This document shows positions 1 through 8,034 of a stretch of 64,000 bases of DNA, in pieces. Made by a program: the position numbers and the translations under genes. The notes beneath the pieces were generated by a model. It searched no databases. It was given only the letters and a program-made list of their open reading frames with translations, and had not been told where the DNA came from. The stretch is from the NCBI RefSeq assembly GCF_029277445.1, contig NZ_CP119566.1:3288001-3352000 (forward strand), in the 5' to 3' direction. Numbering within the stretch: the stretch's first letter is position 1; each line of letters opens with the position of its first letter. Source of the DNA: Pararhizobium qamdonense. GTDB taxonomy: Bacteria > Pseudomonadota > Alphaproteobacteria > Rhizobiales > Rhizobiaceae.

Positions 1-39
1 ATTGCCAAGCTGCACAAGAAATATCCGGCGCCGATTTGA
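1..39 (+). CDS. 3' end of an unidentified protein gene (partial)
   Basis: The first 13 codons in frame 1 are open and end at a TGA at 37-39; they read IAKLHKKYPAPI. Only this tail lies in the window, so no family can be assigned. It could be a chance open frame, but it is the only coding candidate before the convergent diguanylate cyclase gene. Confidence 0.35.
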   Translation: MAKLHKKYPAPI

Positions 40-149
40 GCGTGTCGCACGGATAAGCGAGGCCCGATCTGAATGGTTAGAAAACCCGGATGGCCTCGCG
101 CAACCTTGGCGGCCGCGTTAAAATCATCCGTGGTGTCACCAAGCCATCA

Positions 150-1145
150 TCAGGCCACGCTTGCAACCCTGACGGGCTCCACGGATAGGCCCAAGTTGTG
201 TTTGCCCTTCGCCTTCACCGCATACAGAGCCCTGTCTGCTTCGGCAAAAATATCTTTGGCGGCCATGCCCGGCAGGATCATCGCGGCGCCGACGGAGGCG
301 CTGACTTTGAGCTTGTCGGGATAAGAGCCGACCCACCATTCCAGCTTGCCCGCGACGCGCCGGGCAGCGGCGTCGAGGCTTTCCCGCGATTCGCAATCGA
401 GGATGATGGCAAACTCGTCGCCGCCAAGGCGGGCAATCGCCGACGCATCGGGCGTTGCCTCGCAAATCCGCCGGCCGGCGTCCCTTAAACATTCGTCCCC
501 GGCCTGGTGTCCCAACCGGTCGTTGACCGCTTTGAAACTGTCGAGATCGATGAGCAGAAGCGCTTTTTGAACCGTCGCACTGGCGGTCACGGCCTCGTCG
601 AACGCGGTGTCGAATTTTGTCCGCGATGCCAGTCCCGTCACGGGATCGGTCTCAGCCAGACGGCGAATCTGTTCAAAAAGGGTCTTTTCGGCCGTAATAT
701 CCTGTTTCATGCCGAATATCCGCACCGGCTGACCGTCATGACGCTCGACGATCGCGGTGATCCTGATCCATTTAAGGTTGCCCTTGGCGGTCACGATCTG
801 GGCGTCGAGCGTGAACCCGTCGCCATCCCGGATCGCGGCACTGCGAACCTCGGTCAGTTTCCGGCGGGATTCCGGCATGTAGAGCGCAACGGTCGCCTCC
901 CGTACCAGCGCCGATCGCGGCTCTAGCTCGAACAGTTCATAGACCGTATCGGTCCATGTCAGTGTTTCATCCGGCAGGGTGCATTCCCAGATCCCGACGC
1001 GGGCCGCCTTGAACGATTTGTCAAACAGGTTCTGCAGCCGGTGAAACTGCTCGGAATTCTCACTTGCATGCAAAACCGGCCCGCCGCCATCCGCCTTCGC
1101 TGCTCCAAACTGGCTTTCGCAACTGGATTGCACACTGCTCGGCAT
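150..1145 (-). CDS. PAS-GGDEF diguanylate cyclase
   Basis: Predicted to make cyclic di-GMP from two GTP. In the 331-residue form a PAS sensory domain covers about residues 44-152 and a GGDEF domain about 162-320, with an intact GGDEF signature at 241-245 and the RLAETDPVTGL entry motif. No membrane segment or signal peptide is visible, so it is probably cytoplasmic. The RxxD product-inhibition site expected just before GGDEF is missing (the sequence there is PDASAIAR). The ATG at 1145 is preceded by GTGGGAA at good spacing and is preferred; an upstream in-frame ATG at 1205 would add 20 residues. It stands alone, followed by the window edge. Ligand of the PAS domain is unknown. Confidence 0.9.
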   Translation of the reverse strand: MPSSVQSSCESQFGAAKADGGGPVLHASENSEQFHRLQNLFDKSFKAARVGIWECTLPDETLTWTDTVYELFELEPRSALVREATVALYMPESRRKLTEVRSAAIRDGDGFTLDAQIVTAKGNLKWIRITAIVERHDGQPVRIFGMKQDITAEKTLFEQIRRLAETDPVTGLASRTKFDTAFDEAVTASATVQKALLLIDLDSFKAVNDRLGHQAGDECLRDAGRRICEATPDASAIARLGGDEFAIILDCESRESLDAAARRVAGKLEWWVGSYPDKLKVSASVGAAMILPGMAAKDIFAEADRALYAVKAKGKHNLGLSVEPVRVASVA

Positions 1146-1276
1146 AAGAAATTCCCACATCTCGATGTCATATCGACGCCCTAGCATGCAGCGAAAAAGT
1201 TTCATTTCGGTTGCAATGGAAGACGGTTCGAAAAGTGGTAAAAACTTGGTTTGGAAATTAGAGATGCCGCCGTTTT

Positions 1277-1510
1277 ACCTCACCCTTGAGGGGGAGGTCA
1301 CGACGCAGTCGCGGGTGGGGGCGACCGACCGCGCACATCATGATCAATGGCATATGCCGCAGATCACCCCACCCCGGAGCTTTGCTCCGACCCTCCCCCT
1401 CAAGGGGAGGGTAACAGCGGACGCCAAAGCCCTCTCTCCCCCTTCGCGGGGGAGAAAGCAAAATCAGGATCTTAGCGCAGCTAAGTCTTAGATTTTGCAA
1501 GAGAGGGGGT
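1277..1510. repeat. Intergenic inverted-repeat mosaic (RIME-like)
   Basis: This noncoding stretch is built from nested palindromes. CCCTTGAGGGGGAGG near 1283-1297 is mirrored by an inverted copy near 1390-1411. A second block has outer arms CCCTCTCT (1430-1437) and AGAGAGGG (1500-1507), enclosing a TCTCCCCC/GGGGGAGA hairpin (1436-1456) and a hairpin with GCAAAATC (1458-1465) pairing with GATTTTGC (1491-1498), itself holding CTTAGC/GCTAAG. The build resembles the intergenic mosaic elements described in Rhizobiaceae, but I cannot match it to a named family. Confidence 0.6.
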
Positions 1511-1576
1511 CCCTACGGCCAACTTCATAAAATCTCGCACTCCCGCCCACCCCCCCCCCAAAACGTCCCCCACCCC

Positions 1577-1604
1577 TTGCTTCCCGCCCAAAAATGCGTA
1601 TAAG
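1577..1604 (+). promoter_or_regulatory. Candidate sigma-70 promoter of the rpsF operon
   Basis: TTGCTT (1577-1582) and TATAAG (1599-1604) are separated by 16 bases. It follows a run of ten C residues (1550-1559) and would start transcription near 1611, about 215 bases before rpsF. Inferred from sequence only. Confidence 0.5.
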
Positions 1605-1825
1605 CGCGCTGTTCGCAACACCCGGTCTTCTGGCTGGTGGCTGAACGGAGGGCCGGTTTCCTTAAGAGACCTGTCAGGACCTAAAGGGGTCCAGCCTCCC
1701 GTGTCTCCGCTCTCGACCGTCTCGAAACAACACTTTCTTGCCGGCTGCATGCAGCCACTGGAACAGTCGTTGAGGCTTAGCCGCTGGGGTCCGGGTGACG
1801 ATTAACGCAAGAAAGGCAAAGCCTC
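1605..1825 (+). promoter_or_regulatory. Long structured leader of the r-protein operon
   Basis: About 220 bases between the promoter and rpsF contain several hairpins: GGACC...GGTCC (about 1677-1692) and a perfect 14-base palindrome GGCTGCATGCAGCC (1743-1756), plus a CCGG...CCGG pairing around 1623-1659. S6/S18 operon leaders that bind the S6:S18 complex are known in many bacteria; whether this leader belongs to that family cannot be decided by eye. No leader peptide is evident. Confidence 0.4.
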
Positions 1826-2275
1826 ATGGCTCTTTATGAACATGTATTCCTTGCCCGGCAGGATATTTCCGCACAGCAGGTCGACGCTCTCGTCGAACAG
1901 TACAAGGGTGTACTGGAAGCTAATGGCGGAAAAGTCGGGCGCGTCGAAAACTGGGGCCTCAAGTCCCTGACCTACCGCATCGCCAAGAACCGCAAGGCTC
2001 ACTACGTTCTGATGGACATCGATGCTCCGGCACCGGCCGTTCACGAGATCGAGCGCCAGATGCGCATCAACGAAGACATCCTTCGTTACATGACCATCGC
2101 TGTTGAAAAGCATGAAGACGGCCCGTCCGCCATGATGCAGAAGCGCGACCGCGACGACCGTCCGCGCCGTGACGGCGACCGTCCTGACCGTGGTGGCTTC
2201 GGCGACCGTGGTCCGCGTCCGGACCGTGGTGATCGTGAAGACCGGCCGCGCCGTCCGCGCGAAGACCGGGCATAA
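1826..2275 (+). CDS. rpsF: 30S ribosomal protein S6
   Basis: S6 sits on the platform of the small ribosomal subunit, bound to S18 and 16S rRNA. The first ~100 residues carry the whole S6 fold, starting [15 protein letters not shown]. The last ~45 residues (about 106-149) are an acidic/basic tail dominated by R, D, G and P (repeated DRP and RPRR units), which is longer than the E. coli C-terminal tail and typical of rhizobial S6. An AAGAAAGG ribosome-binding region precedes the ATG. First gene of the rpsF-rpsR-DUF2232-rplI operon. Confidence 0.97.
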   Translation: MALYEHVFLARQDISAQQVDALVEQYKGVLEANGGKVGRVENWGLKSLTYRIAKNRKAHYVLMDIDAPAPAVHEIERQMRINEDILRYMTIAVEKHEDGPSAMMQKRDRDDRPRRDGDRPDRGGFGDRGPRPDRGDREDRPRRPREDRA

Positions 2276-2287
2276 GGAGAAAAGATT

Positions 2288-2536
2288 ATGGCTGATACAT
2301 TGTCCGCTCCGGCACGCCGCCCGTTCCATCGCCGCCGCAAGACCTGCCCCTTCTCCGGTGCAAACGCTCCGAAGATCGACTACAAGGACATCCGTCTCCT
2401 GCAGCGCTACATTTCCGAGCGCGGCAAGATCGTTCCTTCGCGTATCACGGCTGTTTCCCAGAAGAAGCAGCGCGAACTGGCCCAGGCCATCAAGCGCGCC
2501 CGCTTCCTCGGTCTCCTGCCCTACGTCATGTCCTAA
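2288..2536 (+). CDS. rpsR: 30S ribosomal protein S18
   Basis: 82 residues, the normal S18 length, beginning [20 protein letters not shown] and containing the conserved IDYKD and [12 protein letters not shown] core. It binds next to S6 in the small subunit. It starts 12 bases after rpsF with a strong AAGGAGA site, so it is co-transcribed and probably translated in balance with S6. Confidence 0.98.
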   Translation: MADTLSAPARRPFHRRRKTCPFSGANAPKIDYKDIRLLQRYISERGKIVPSRITAVSQKKQRELAQAIKRARFLGLLPYVMS

Positions 2537-2545
2537 TGCATGTCC

Positions 2546-2753
2546 CCTTGGAGCCCCGCTCCAAGGAAAGGCATAGGCAATCTGGAATTCATGACTCTCC
2601 GTTGGGTTTCTGACTCAACGGAAACTGACTCAAGGTGAGGCGAACAGCCGGTGGCATCGCCTCACCTTCTCCCTTCCGCGTTGGGCGCGGATCGGAAACG
2701 CCGGCGCATCCAGCGCTAAAACCCATGTTGGGGCTCAGTTCCTGATTCAGGAA
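2546..2753. repeat. Cluster of four hairpins between rpsR and the DUF2232 gene
   Basis: Four independent perfect inverted repeats lie in about 200 bases: CCTTGGAGC/GCTCCAAGG (2546-2566), TCCGTTG/CAACGGA (2598-2622), AAGGTGAGGCGA/TCGCCTCACCTT (2632-2668, 12-bp stem, 13-base loop) and TTCCTGATTCAGGAA (2739-2753). None is followed by a clear T run, so they look more like mRNA-stability or processing elements that reduce expression of the downstream genes than classical terminators. Confidence 0.6.
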
Positions 2754-2788
2754 ACGCCTCTAACTGCTTGATAGCAGGACAGCGACCC

Positions 2789-3766
2789 GTGAAGACATTG
2801 AACCAGACATCGCTGTTAACCGGCGCTTTTGCCGGCGTGACCGCCGCCTTGCTTTCGCTTGGCGCGAACACGCAGTCGTCGCTGGCGATCGTTCTCTATG
2901 CCGCATCCGCGCTGCCGATCCTGATTGCCGGGCTTGGCTGGGGCAATGCCGCAGCCATCACCGCCGTTATCGTTGCGGGCCTTACCGGCACCGTGCTCGT
3001 CTCTCCCTATTTTGCCCTTCTGATCGCCGTCATAACGCTGATCCCCGCCGCGTGGCTCAGCCATCTTGCCAATCTGGCGCGCCCCGCGTCCGAGCTTGGC
3101 GGCCCGGATGGCGCGCTGGCCTGGTACCCGCTCTCGGATATCCTCACCCATCTCGCTTTGCTGGTCACGCTCGGCATGCTGATCGTCGGCGTCATCATCG
3201 GATATGACGGCGCGATGTCCGACCGGATGATCGACATCGTTATGGAAGCGCTGAAAGCGCAGGAACCCGGCTACAATCCGGATGCCGCCGCCATCGCCCA
3301 GATCAAGTCGATCTTCGCCATCGCCCTGCCGATGATCCAGGGTGCGGTCTGGGTGCTGATGCTGTTTGCGGCCTATTATATCGCCACCCGCATCGTCCAG
3401 ACATCCGGCAAGAGCCTGCGTCCGCGCGAGGACATGCCCTCGACGCTGCGCATGCACCGCTTCTCGATCTTCGCCTTTCTTGGCGGCCTGCTGCTTGCCT
3501 TCATGGGCGGCCTTCCGGCGACTATCGGCGCGCTCGTCTGCGGCACGTTCGGCGCGGGCTTCCTGCTTGCCGGCTTTGCCGTCTTTCATTTCCGCACACG
3601 CGGCAAGTCCTGGCGGCTTCCGGTGCTGTGGCTTGGCTATCTGTCGGTGCTGATCTTCACGATCCCGGCATTCTTCTTTCTCCTGTCGGGTCTGATGGAC
3701 ACGCGGCGCGCCATCGCGCTGTCACCGGCAGGGAAAACCACTGAGACTGACACAAAAGACCTCTAA
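2789..3766 (+). CDS. DUF2232 multi-pass membrane protein
   Basis: About 325 residues with roughly eight hydrophobic helices (for example [18 protein letters not shown] near the start and a run ending [20 protein letters not shown] near the C-terminus). It matches the DUF2232 family that in rhizobia sits between rpsR and rplI; its function is unknown. The frame is open from 2768, but the GTG at 2789 has AGGA (2776-2779) at nine bases and is the better start. The C-terminal ~20 residues are polar and end 25 bases before rplI. Synteny rather than known biochemistry ties it to the ribosomal operon. Confidence 0.85.
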   Translation: MKTLNQTSLLTGAFAGVTAALLSLGANTQSSLAIVLYAASALPILIAGLGWGNAAAITAVIVAGLTGTVLVSPYFALLIAVITLIPAAWLSHLANLARPASELGGPDGALAWYPLSDILTHLALLVTLGMLIVGVIIGYDGAMSDRMIDIVMEALKAQEPGYNPDAAAIAQIKSIFAIALPMIQGAVWVLMLFAAYYIATRIVQTSGKSLRPREDMPSTLRMHRFSIFAFLGGLLLAFMGGLPATIGALVCGTFGAGFLLAGFAVFHFRTRGKSWRLPVLWLGYLSVLIFTIPAFFFLLSGLMDTRRAIALSPAGKTTETDTKDL

Positions 3767-3791
3767 AACAGACAAACGAAAGGACACTATC

Positions 3792-4367
3792 ATGCAAGTC
3801 ATTCTTCTCGAACGCGTTGCTAAGCTCGGCCAGATGGGCGAAACCGTCAAGGTTCGCGACGGCTTCGCCCGTAACTACCTGCTCCCGCTTGGCAAGGCGC
3901 TGCGCGCCAACGAAGCCAACAAGAAGCGTTTCGAAGCCGAGCGTTCGACGCTTGAAGCCCGTAACCTCGAGCGCAAGTCCGAAGCACAGGCCGTTGCCGA
4001 AACGCTGGGCGGCAAGTCCTTCATCGTCGTGCGTTCGGCCGGCGAAACCGGTCAGCTCTACGGTTCGGTTGCTGCCCGCGACATCGTCGACGTTCTGGCC
4101 GCCGAAGGCTTCAACATCGGCCGCAACCAGGTCGATCTCAACAACCCGATCAAGACCATCGGCCTGCACGACGTTGTCCTGCACCTCCATTCCGAAGTCG
4201 AAATCAAGGTTCAGATGAACGTTGCCCGTTCGGCTGAAGAAGCAGAACGCCAGCAGAAGGGCGAAAGCCTGACATCGGCCGACGCCATCTACGGCGTTGA
4301 CGAAGATGCCCTGAAGCCGGAAGACTTCTTCAATCCCGAAGCCGAATTCGACGGCGAAGACGAATAA
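3792..4367 (+). CDS. rplI: 50S ribosomal protein L9
   Basis: L9 is a two-lobed protein of the large subunit stalk side. The N-terminal RNA-binding lobe ([26 protein letters not shown] [11 protein letters not shown]) and connecting helix are clear. At 191 residues it is ~40 longer than the ~149-residue E. coli protein; the extra part (about 150-191) is acidic and ends EFDGEDE, as in other rhizobial L9 proteins. AAAGGA precedes the ATG. Last gene of the operon. Confidence 0.97.
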   Translation: MQVILLERVAKLGQMGETVKVRDGFARNYLLPLGKALRANEANKKRFEAERSTLEARNLERKSEAQAVAETLGGKSFIVVRSAGETGQLYGSVAARDIVDVLAAEGFNIGRNQVDLNNPIKTIGLHDVVLHLHSEVEIKVQMNVARSAEEAERQQKGESLTSADAIYGVDEDALKPEDFFNPEAEFDGEDE

Positions 4368-4418
4368 TCGTCACAGCAACGGGCACCCCGGTGGTGCCCG
4401 GTCTGACGAAGCATAACG

Positions 4419-4451
4419 AAAGGCCCGCGATCGATTTTTCGCGGGCCTTTT
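4419..4451. terminator. Bidirectional terminator between rplI and the efflux operon
   Basis: AAAGGCCCGCGA (4419-4430) pairs with TCGCGGGCCTTT (4439-4450), with A and T tracts on both flanks, so it can stop transcription from either convergent side. A smaller GGGCACC/GGTGCCC hairpin lies just upstream (4381-4399). Confidence 0.85.
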
Positions 4452-4492
4452 GCATTTCAAGAGATGCTGGAACAGAGCCTCCTGCGGACGTC

Positions 4493-5548
4493 CTAATTGA
4501 CGGCCTGCGGCTCGGCGGCCTTGTCGATGTGAACTTCCACAGACATGCCGGGAACCAAGGCGTCTGCCAGCGGCTGGGAGGGATCGATCGAGACGCGGAC
4601 GCCGACCCGCTGGGCGACCTTGGTGAAATTGCCGGTGGCATTGTCGGCGCGGATAACGCTGAACTCGGAACCGGCGGCTGGCGAGAACCGCTCGACATGC
4701 CCCTTCAACTGCGCCTTGTTCAGCGCATCGACATTGAAGACGACCGGCTGACCGATCTTCATGCCGTCCAGCTGGGTTTCCTTGAAATTGGCGATGATCC
4801 AGACATCCTTGGGAACGATCGCCATCAGCTGCGTGCCCGCCGTCACATATTGGCCAAGCCGCGCGCCGACCTCGCCGAGCCGGCCGTCCTGCGGCGCCGT
4901 GATCGTGGTGTTGTCGAGATCGATCTGCGCCAGCTGAACGGCGGCTTCGGCGCTGCGGACTGCAGCCTCCAGCCCGGCCCGCGAGCCGATCGTGGTGGCG
5001 AGGTTCTGGCGGGAGACCTCGATGGCCGCCGTCGCCTGATCGACGCCTGCCCGTCCCTGCTCCAGCGTTGCCCGGGCGGTATCGAGATCGACCGATGTGG
5101 CAATACCCTTTTCAGAGAGGGGCTTGATGCGGTCCCAGGCCTGCTGCGCCCGTGTCAGCGTGGCGACGGCGCTGTCACGCTCAGCCTCGCTGGCTGCGAT
5201 GCTCGCTTTTGCCGAGAGCTCCTGCTGATAGGAATTGGACAGCGACGCCTTTTGCGTATCCAGTGTGCCCTTGGCCTGCGCCAGTTTCTGGGCATAGATC
5301 CGGTCGTCTATCTTCAGGAGAACCTGGCCTGCCCTCACCGCCTCGTAATCCTGGACCGGCACTGCCGCGACATAGCCCGACAGCTGCGGGCTGACGACCG
5401 TCACATAGCCGCGCACATACGCATTGTCGGTCATCTCGACCGTGGTGGCGAAGGGCGGCAGGCGCCAGGCGTAGAGGACCAGGAGCACGCCGGCGAGGCC
5501 TGCCAGCAGCGTCAAAAGGGTCGTGGGGGAACGGAATGTCTTCAGCAT
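4493..5548 (-). CDS. HlyD/EmrA-family periplasmic adaptor of a drug efflux pump
   Basis: Membrane-fusion protein that would link the inner-membrane MFS pump to an outer-membrane channel. One N-terminal transmembrane anchor (about residues 10-28), then the biotinyl-lipoyl-like half (DNAYVRGYVTVVSPQLSGYV), a long coiled-coil hairpin (about 85-200), the second lipoyl half (TTITAPQDGRLGEVG) and a beta-barrel. 351 residues is normal for EmrA. It lies 18 bases after the DHA2 transporter and is third in the MarR-MFS-HlyD operon. No TolC-type gene is nearby. Confidence 0.92.
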   Translation of the reverse strand: MLKTFRSPTTLLTLLAGLAGVLLVLYAWRLPPFATTVEMTDNAYVRGYVTVVSPQLSGYVAAVPVQDYEAVRAGQVLLKIDDRIYAQKLAQAKGTLDTQKASLSNSYQQELSAKASIAASEAERDSAVATLTRAQQAWDRIKPLSEKGIATSVDLDTARATLEQGRAGVDQATAAIEVSRQNLATTIGSRAGLEAAVRSAEAAVQLAQIDLDNTTITAPQDGRLGEVGARLGQYVTAGTQLMAIVPKDVWIIANFKETQLDGMKIGQPVVFNVDALNKAQLKGHVERFSPAAGSEFSVIRADNATGNFTKVAQRVGVRVSIDPSQPLADALVPGMSVEVHIDKAAEPQAVN

Positions 5549-5566
5549 GGATGAACTCTGGACGTA

Positions 5567-7237
5567 TCAGGACGGGGTGGCAACCGCAGGTGCGGCTGCC
5601 GTGTGCGGAACGAACCGGCGCCAGGTGAGATGTCCGAGCAGAAGGACAAGGCCGATGGCGGAGGCGACGGAGATGACGAGGAAGGCGTCGTTATAGGCAA
5701 GAACATTGGCTTCGCGCGTCACCTGCTGGCCCAGCAATTGCAAACCTTCGGCATTCAAGAGCGACTTGTCGGTTATGACTTTGCCATAAGAGCCTGAGAG
5801 TTGCGACACGCGTTGGGCAACGAAGGGATTGGTCAAAAGGATGTGTTCGACCAGGACATTGGAATGGAATTTCTCCCTCAGCGTGACGAACGTCCCAAGC
5901 GCTGCCTGCGCGACCAGTGCACCGATGCTCTGGGTGAACAGGAAAATCACCAGAAAATTGACAAGGAACGGCGCGCCCTTGGCAAGCGCCGTGGCAAATC
6001 CCTTGGACATGACCGGCGGCAGGAACATGGCCGCGCCTGCCGCTACCATCGCCTGGCTCAGATACATCTGCTCCGGCCGGGTCAGGCTGGTCGATTGGCT
6101 ATCGAGAAAAGCGCCGCAGGCAATCAGAACCAGAGCCAGCACATGCGCGGTCTCGACATAGCGCGTCAGCATCAGAACCGTGCAGACCAGGCCTCCGGCA
6201 ATCGAGGCAAGCAGGATGATCGTATACATGGTCTGCGTCTGGTCATTGATGAGGCCAAGCTGCATGTAGAAATTCGCAGCCGTCGTGGTCTGCTCCGAGC
6301 TCACCACCCGGAACAACAGCAGGATGCCGGCCATGTGCATGTTTTCTCTTGAAAACACCCAGCGCAGATCGATCAGCGGCATTTTACGCGGCAGCTCGAG
6401 AACGACCATCAGCGTCAGGGCCGCAATGGAGCCAGCCAGGAGCACGCCGAGCCACGGCACTTCGAACCACCAGTAGAGCCGCCCCAGCGTCAGGAAGACG
6501 GCAAGACAGCCAAAGCCGATGGCCAGAAGGAGGTAGCTCAAGATATCCATCTTCTGGATGACATTGGCCCGCGGCGGCGGCGTCAGCGGCAGGAGGTAGA
6601 CGACCGGCAGCGCCATCAGCGCCAGTCCCATCTCGAACGTATAGAGCGCATGCCAGCCGCCGAGATCCATCAGCGGCGGCGAAATGATGCGGGCAATCGG
6701 TGCCGACAGCGTCGTGTTCATCAGGGCAAGGCTCAAGCCCACCGACAGCTTGCGGGCGGCTGGAAACGCCTCAAGCATGTAGAGAAAGCCGAGTGTCGAT
6801 AAAGGTGCGGCCGCCATGCCGCTCAGAAACCGCACGACCGTTGCCGAATGCAGATCGGAGACGAAGATATTGAGAACGGAGGCTAGCACGAAGCAGACAA
6901 TGCTGAGTTCGGCAAACCGGCGAAGACCATATTGCATGCGGATCTTGAACAGTGCGATCGACATCGACGCATAGGGCGCGATATAGGCGGCCGACAGCCA
7001 GGCGATTTCCGAGGTCGTTGCCGAGAGCGAGCCCTGAAGCTGATAGATATTGGCGTTGAGCAGGTTCATGCCCAAGCCTTGCGTCAGAAACAGAAGCAGC
7101 GACGATGCCATGTAGATGGCGGCCCTTGCCGGGCTCATCGGCTCCGGCGGTGGCTGAATGGGCTGTGTTGGCGCGGCGACCGGGTTTTCGGGCGCGATGC
7201 GGTTGCCGTTCGCGCTGTCTTCGGTCACCGTGCTCAT
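5567..7237 (-). CDS. DHA2-type MFS multidrug transporter (EmrB-like)
   Basis: 556 residues with about 14 transmembrane helices, the layout of the 14-spanner DHA2 drug:proton antiporters. A proline-rich cytoplasmic N-terminus (~40 residues) precedes helix 1. The region GLGMNLLNANIYQLQGSLSA replaces the usual motif around helix 1, so substrate cannot be predicted. It follows the MarR gene by six bases and precedes the HlyD adaptor, forming an EmrRAB-like unit in the order R-B-A. Confidence 0.9.
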   Translation of the reverse strand: MSTVTEDSANGNRIAPENPVAAPTQPIQPPPEPMSPARAAIYMASSLLLFLTQGLGMNLLNANIYQLQGSLSATTSEIAWLSAAYIAPYASMSIALFKIRMQYGLRRFAELSIVCFVLASVLNIFVSDLHSATVVRFLSGMAAAPLSTLGFLYMLEAFPAARKLSVGLSLALMNTTLSAPIARIISPPLMDLGGWHALYTFEMGLALMALPVVYLLPLTPPPRANVIQKMDILSYLLLAIGFGCLAVFLTLGRLYWWFEVPWLGVLLAGSIAALTLMVVLELPRKMPLIDLRWVFSRENMHMAGILLLFRVVSSEQTTTAANFYMQLGLINDQTQTMYTIILLASIAGGLVCTVLMLTRYVETAHVLALVLIACGAFLDSQSTSLTRPEQMYLSQAMVAAGAAMFLPPVMSKGFATALAKGAPFLVNFLVIFLFTQSIGALVAQAALGTFVTLREKFHSNVLVEHILLTNPFVAQRVSQLSGSYGKVITDKSLLNAEGLQLLGQQVTREANVLAYNDAFLVISVASAIGLVLLLGHLTWRRFVPHTAAAPAVATPS

Positions 7238-7243
7238 CTCCGC

Positions 7244-7687
7244 TCAATCCCTGCCGATGGAGACGAGATTGCCGGCCATCAGACTGACGACCTGCAAGGC
7301 AATGGCCTTGTCCTTGTTATCGACGCCACCCAGGACCTGCTCGCGGATCTCGCAGGCCAGCTTGTCGATTTCACCGGCGATATTGCGGCCACGGGCGGTC
7401 ATGTGGATCTGTTTGGCGCGGCGGTCGCTGGCTTCGACCCGGCGTTCGATGAAGCCCTGCTTCTCCATACCGTCGAGCAGGCGCACGATCGTTGGCGTCT
7501 CGATCCCGAGCTCGTCGGCCAGTTCGCGCTGGTTGAGGCCGTCGCGCTTGGACAGGGCAAACAGCGCTCTGGCCCGCGATAGCGTCAGCCCGCGCGCCTT
7601 GACCCGCGCATCAAACAGCGCCCGCAGCTTGCGGTTCACCGAAGCCAACGCATCGAAGAGTTCGCGATTAACGGCAGAGTTGGGCAT
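7244..7687 (-). CDS. MarR-family transcriptional regulator of the efflux operon
   Basis: 147 residues with a central winged helix-turn-helix (about 50-110): LNQRELADELGIETPTIVRL, then the wing region ERRVEASDRRAKQIHMT, flanked by dimerisation helices. MarR proteins usually repress the adjacent pump and release DNA on binding a small aromatic ligand. It is the first gene of the operon, and a palindrome lies 21 bases upstream of its start, consistent with autoregulation. The ATG has AAGG upstream. Confidence 0.93.
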   Translation of the reverse strand: MPNSAVNRELFDALASVNRKLRALFDARVKARGLTLSRARALFALSKRDGLNQRELADELGIETPTIVRLLDGMEKQGFIERRVEASDRRAKQIHMTARGRNIAGEIDKLACEIREQVLGGVDNKDKAIALQVVSLMAGNLVSIGRD

Positions 7688-7708
7688 TTCATACCTTTTT
7701 CATATTAG

Positions 7709-7718
7709 TAGCATGCTA
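7709..7718. promoter_or_regulatory. Candidate MarR operator
   Basis: TAGCATGCTA is a perfect 10-base palindrome in an AT-rich stretch, 21 bases before the marR-like start and downstream of a possible -35 (TTGAAC on the minus strand, 7743-7738). Its position fits an autoregulatory operator; binding is inferred. Confidence 0.45.
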
Positions 7719-7722
7719 TCTA

Positions 7723-8034
7723 TTATGGTCCTACTTAGTTCAATGCCGCATGCTTTTCAAGTCACGCGATAGATAGAGGCTAAAACCTCTGCGCATAGCA
7801 GCCAGTCGCGATAGAATGGACACAGGCGCCGATTCGGCTGAAATCCGGTCAACAGGAAATGCCGGTATCGGCAGTTTTTCCGCATTCGGCCATCAGGGCC
7901 TGTGAACAACGGTGACGGCTTGCCGCCGCATCCAATGTGGCGGCCACTGTTGCAGCCAGGTCATTGACGCACAGTGACGGGACACGCAAACCGGTAGCAC
8001 ACCAAAGAATGACGACAGACAGAGGCGAAACGCC
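7723..8034. other. Divergent gap before dnaB, no gene seen
   Basis: About 310 bases between the efflux regulator and dnaB. It should hold the dnaB promoter, but I see no convincing -35/-10 pair. A short TGCCG/CGGCA hairpin followed by GTTTTT (7860-7879) resembles a weak terminator with no gene before it. Confidence 0.4.

Noticed and set aside
7860..7879. Terminator-like hairpin TGCCG/CGGCA plus T run
   Set aside because: Stem of five pairs and no upstream gene on that strand; probably chance.
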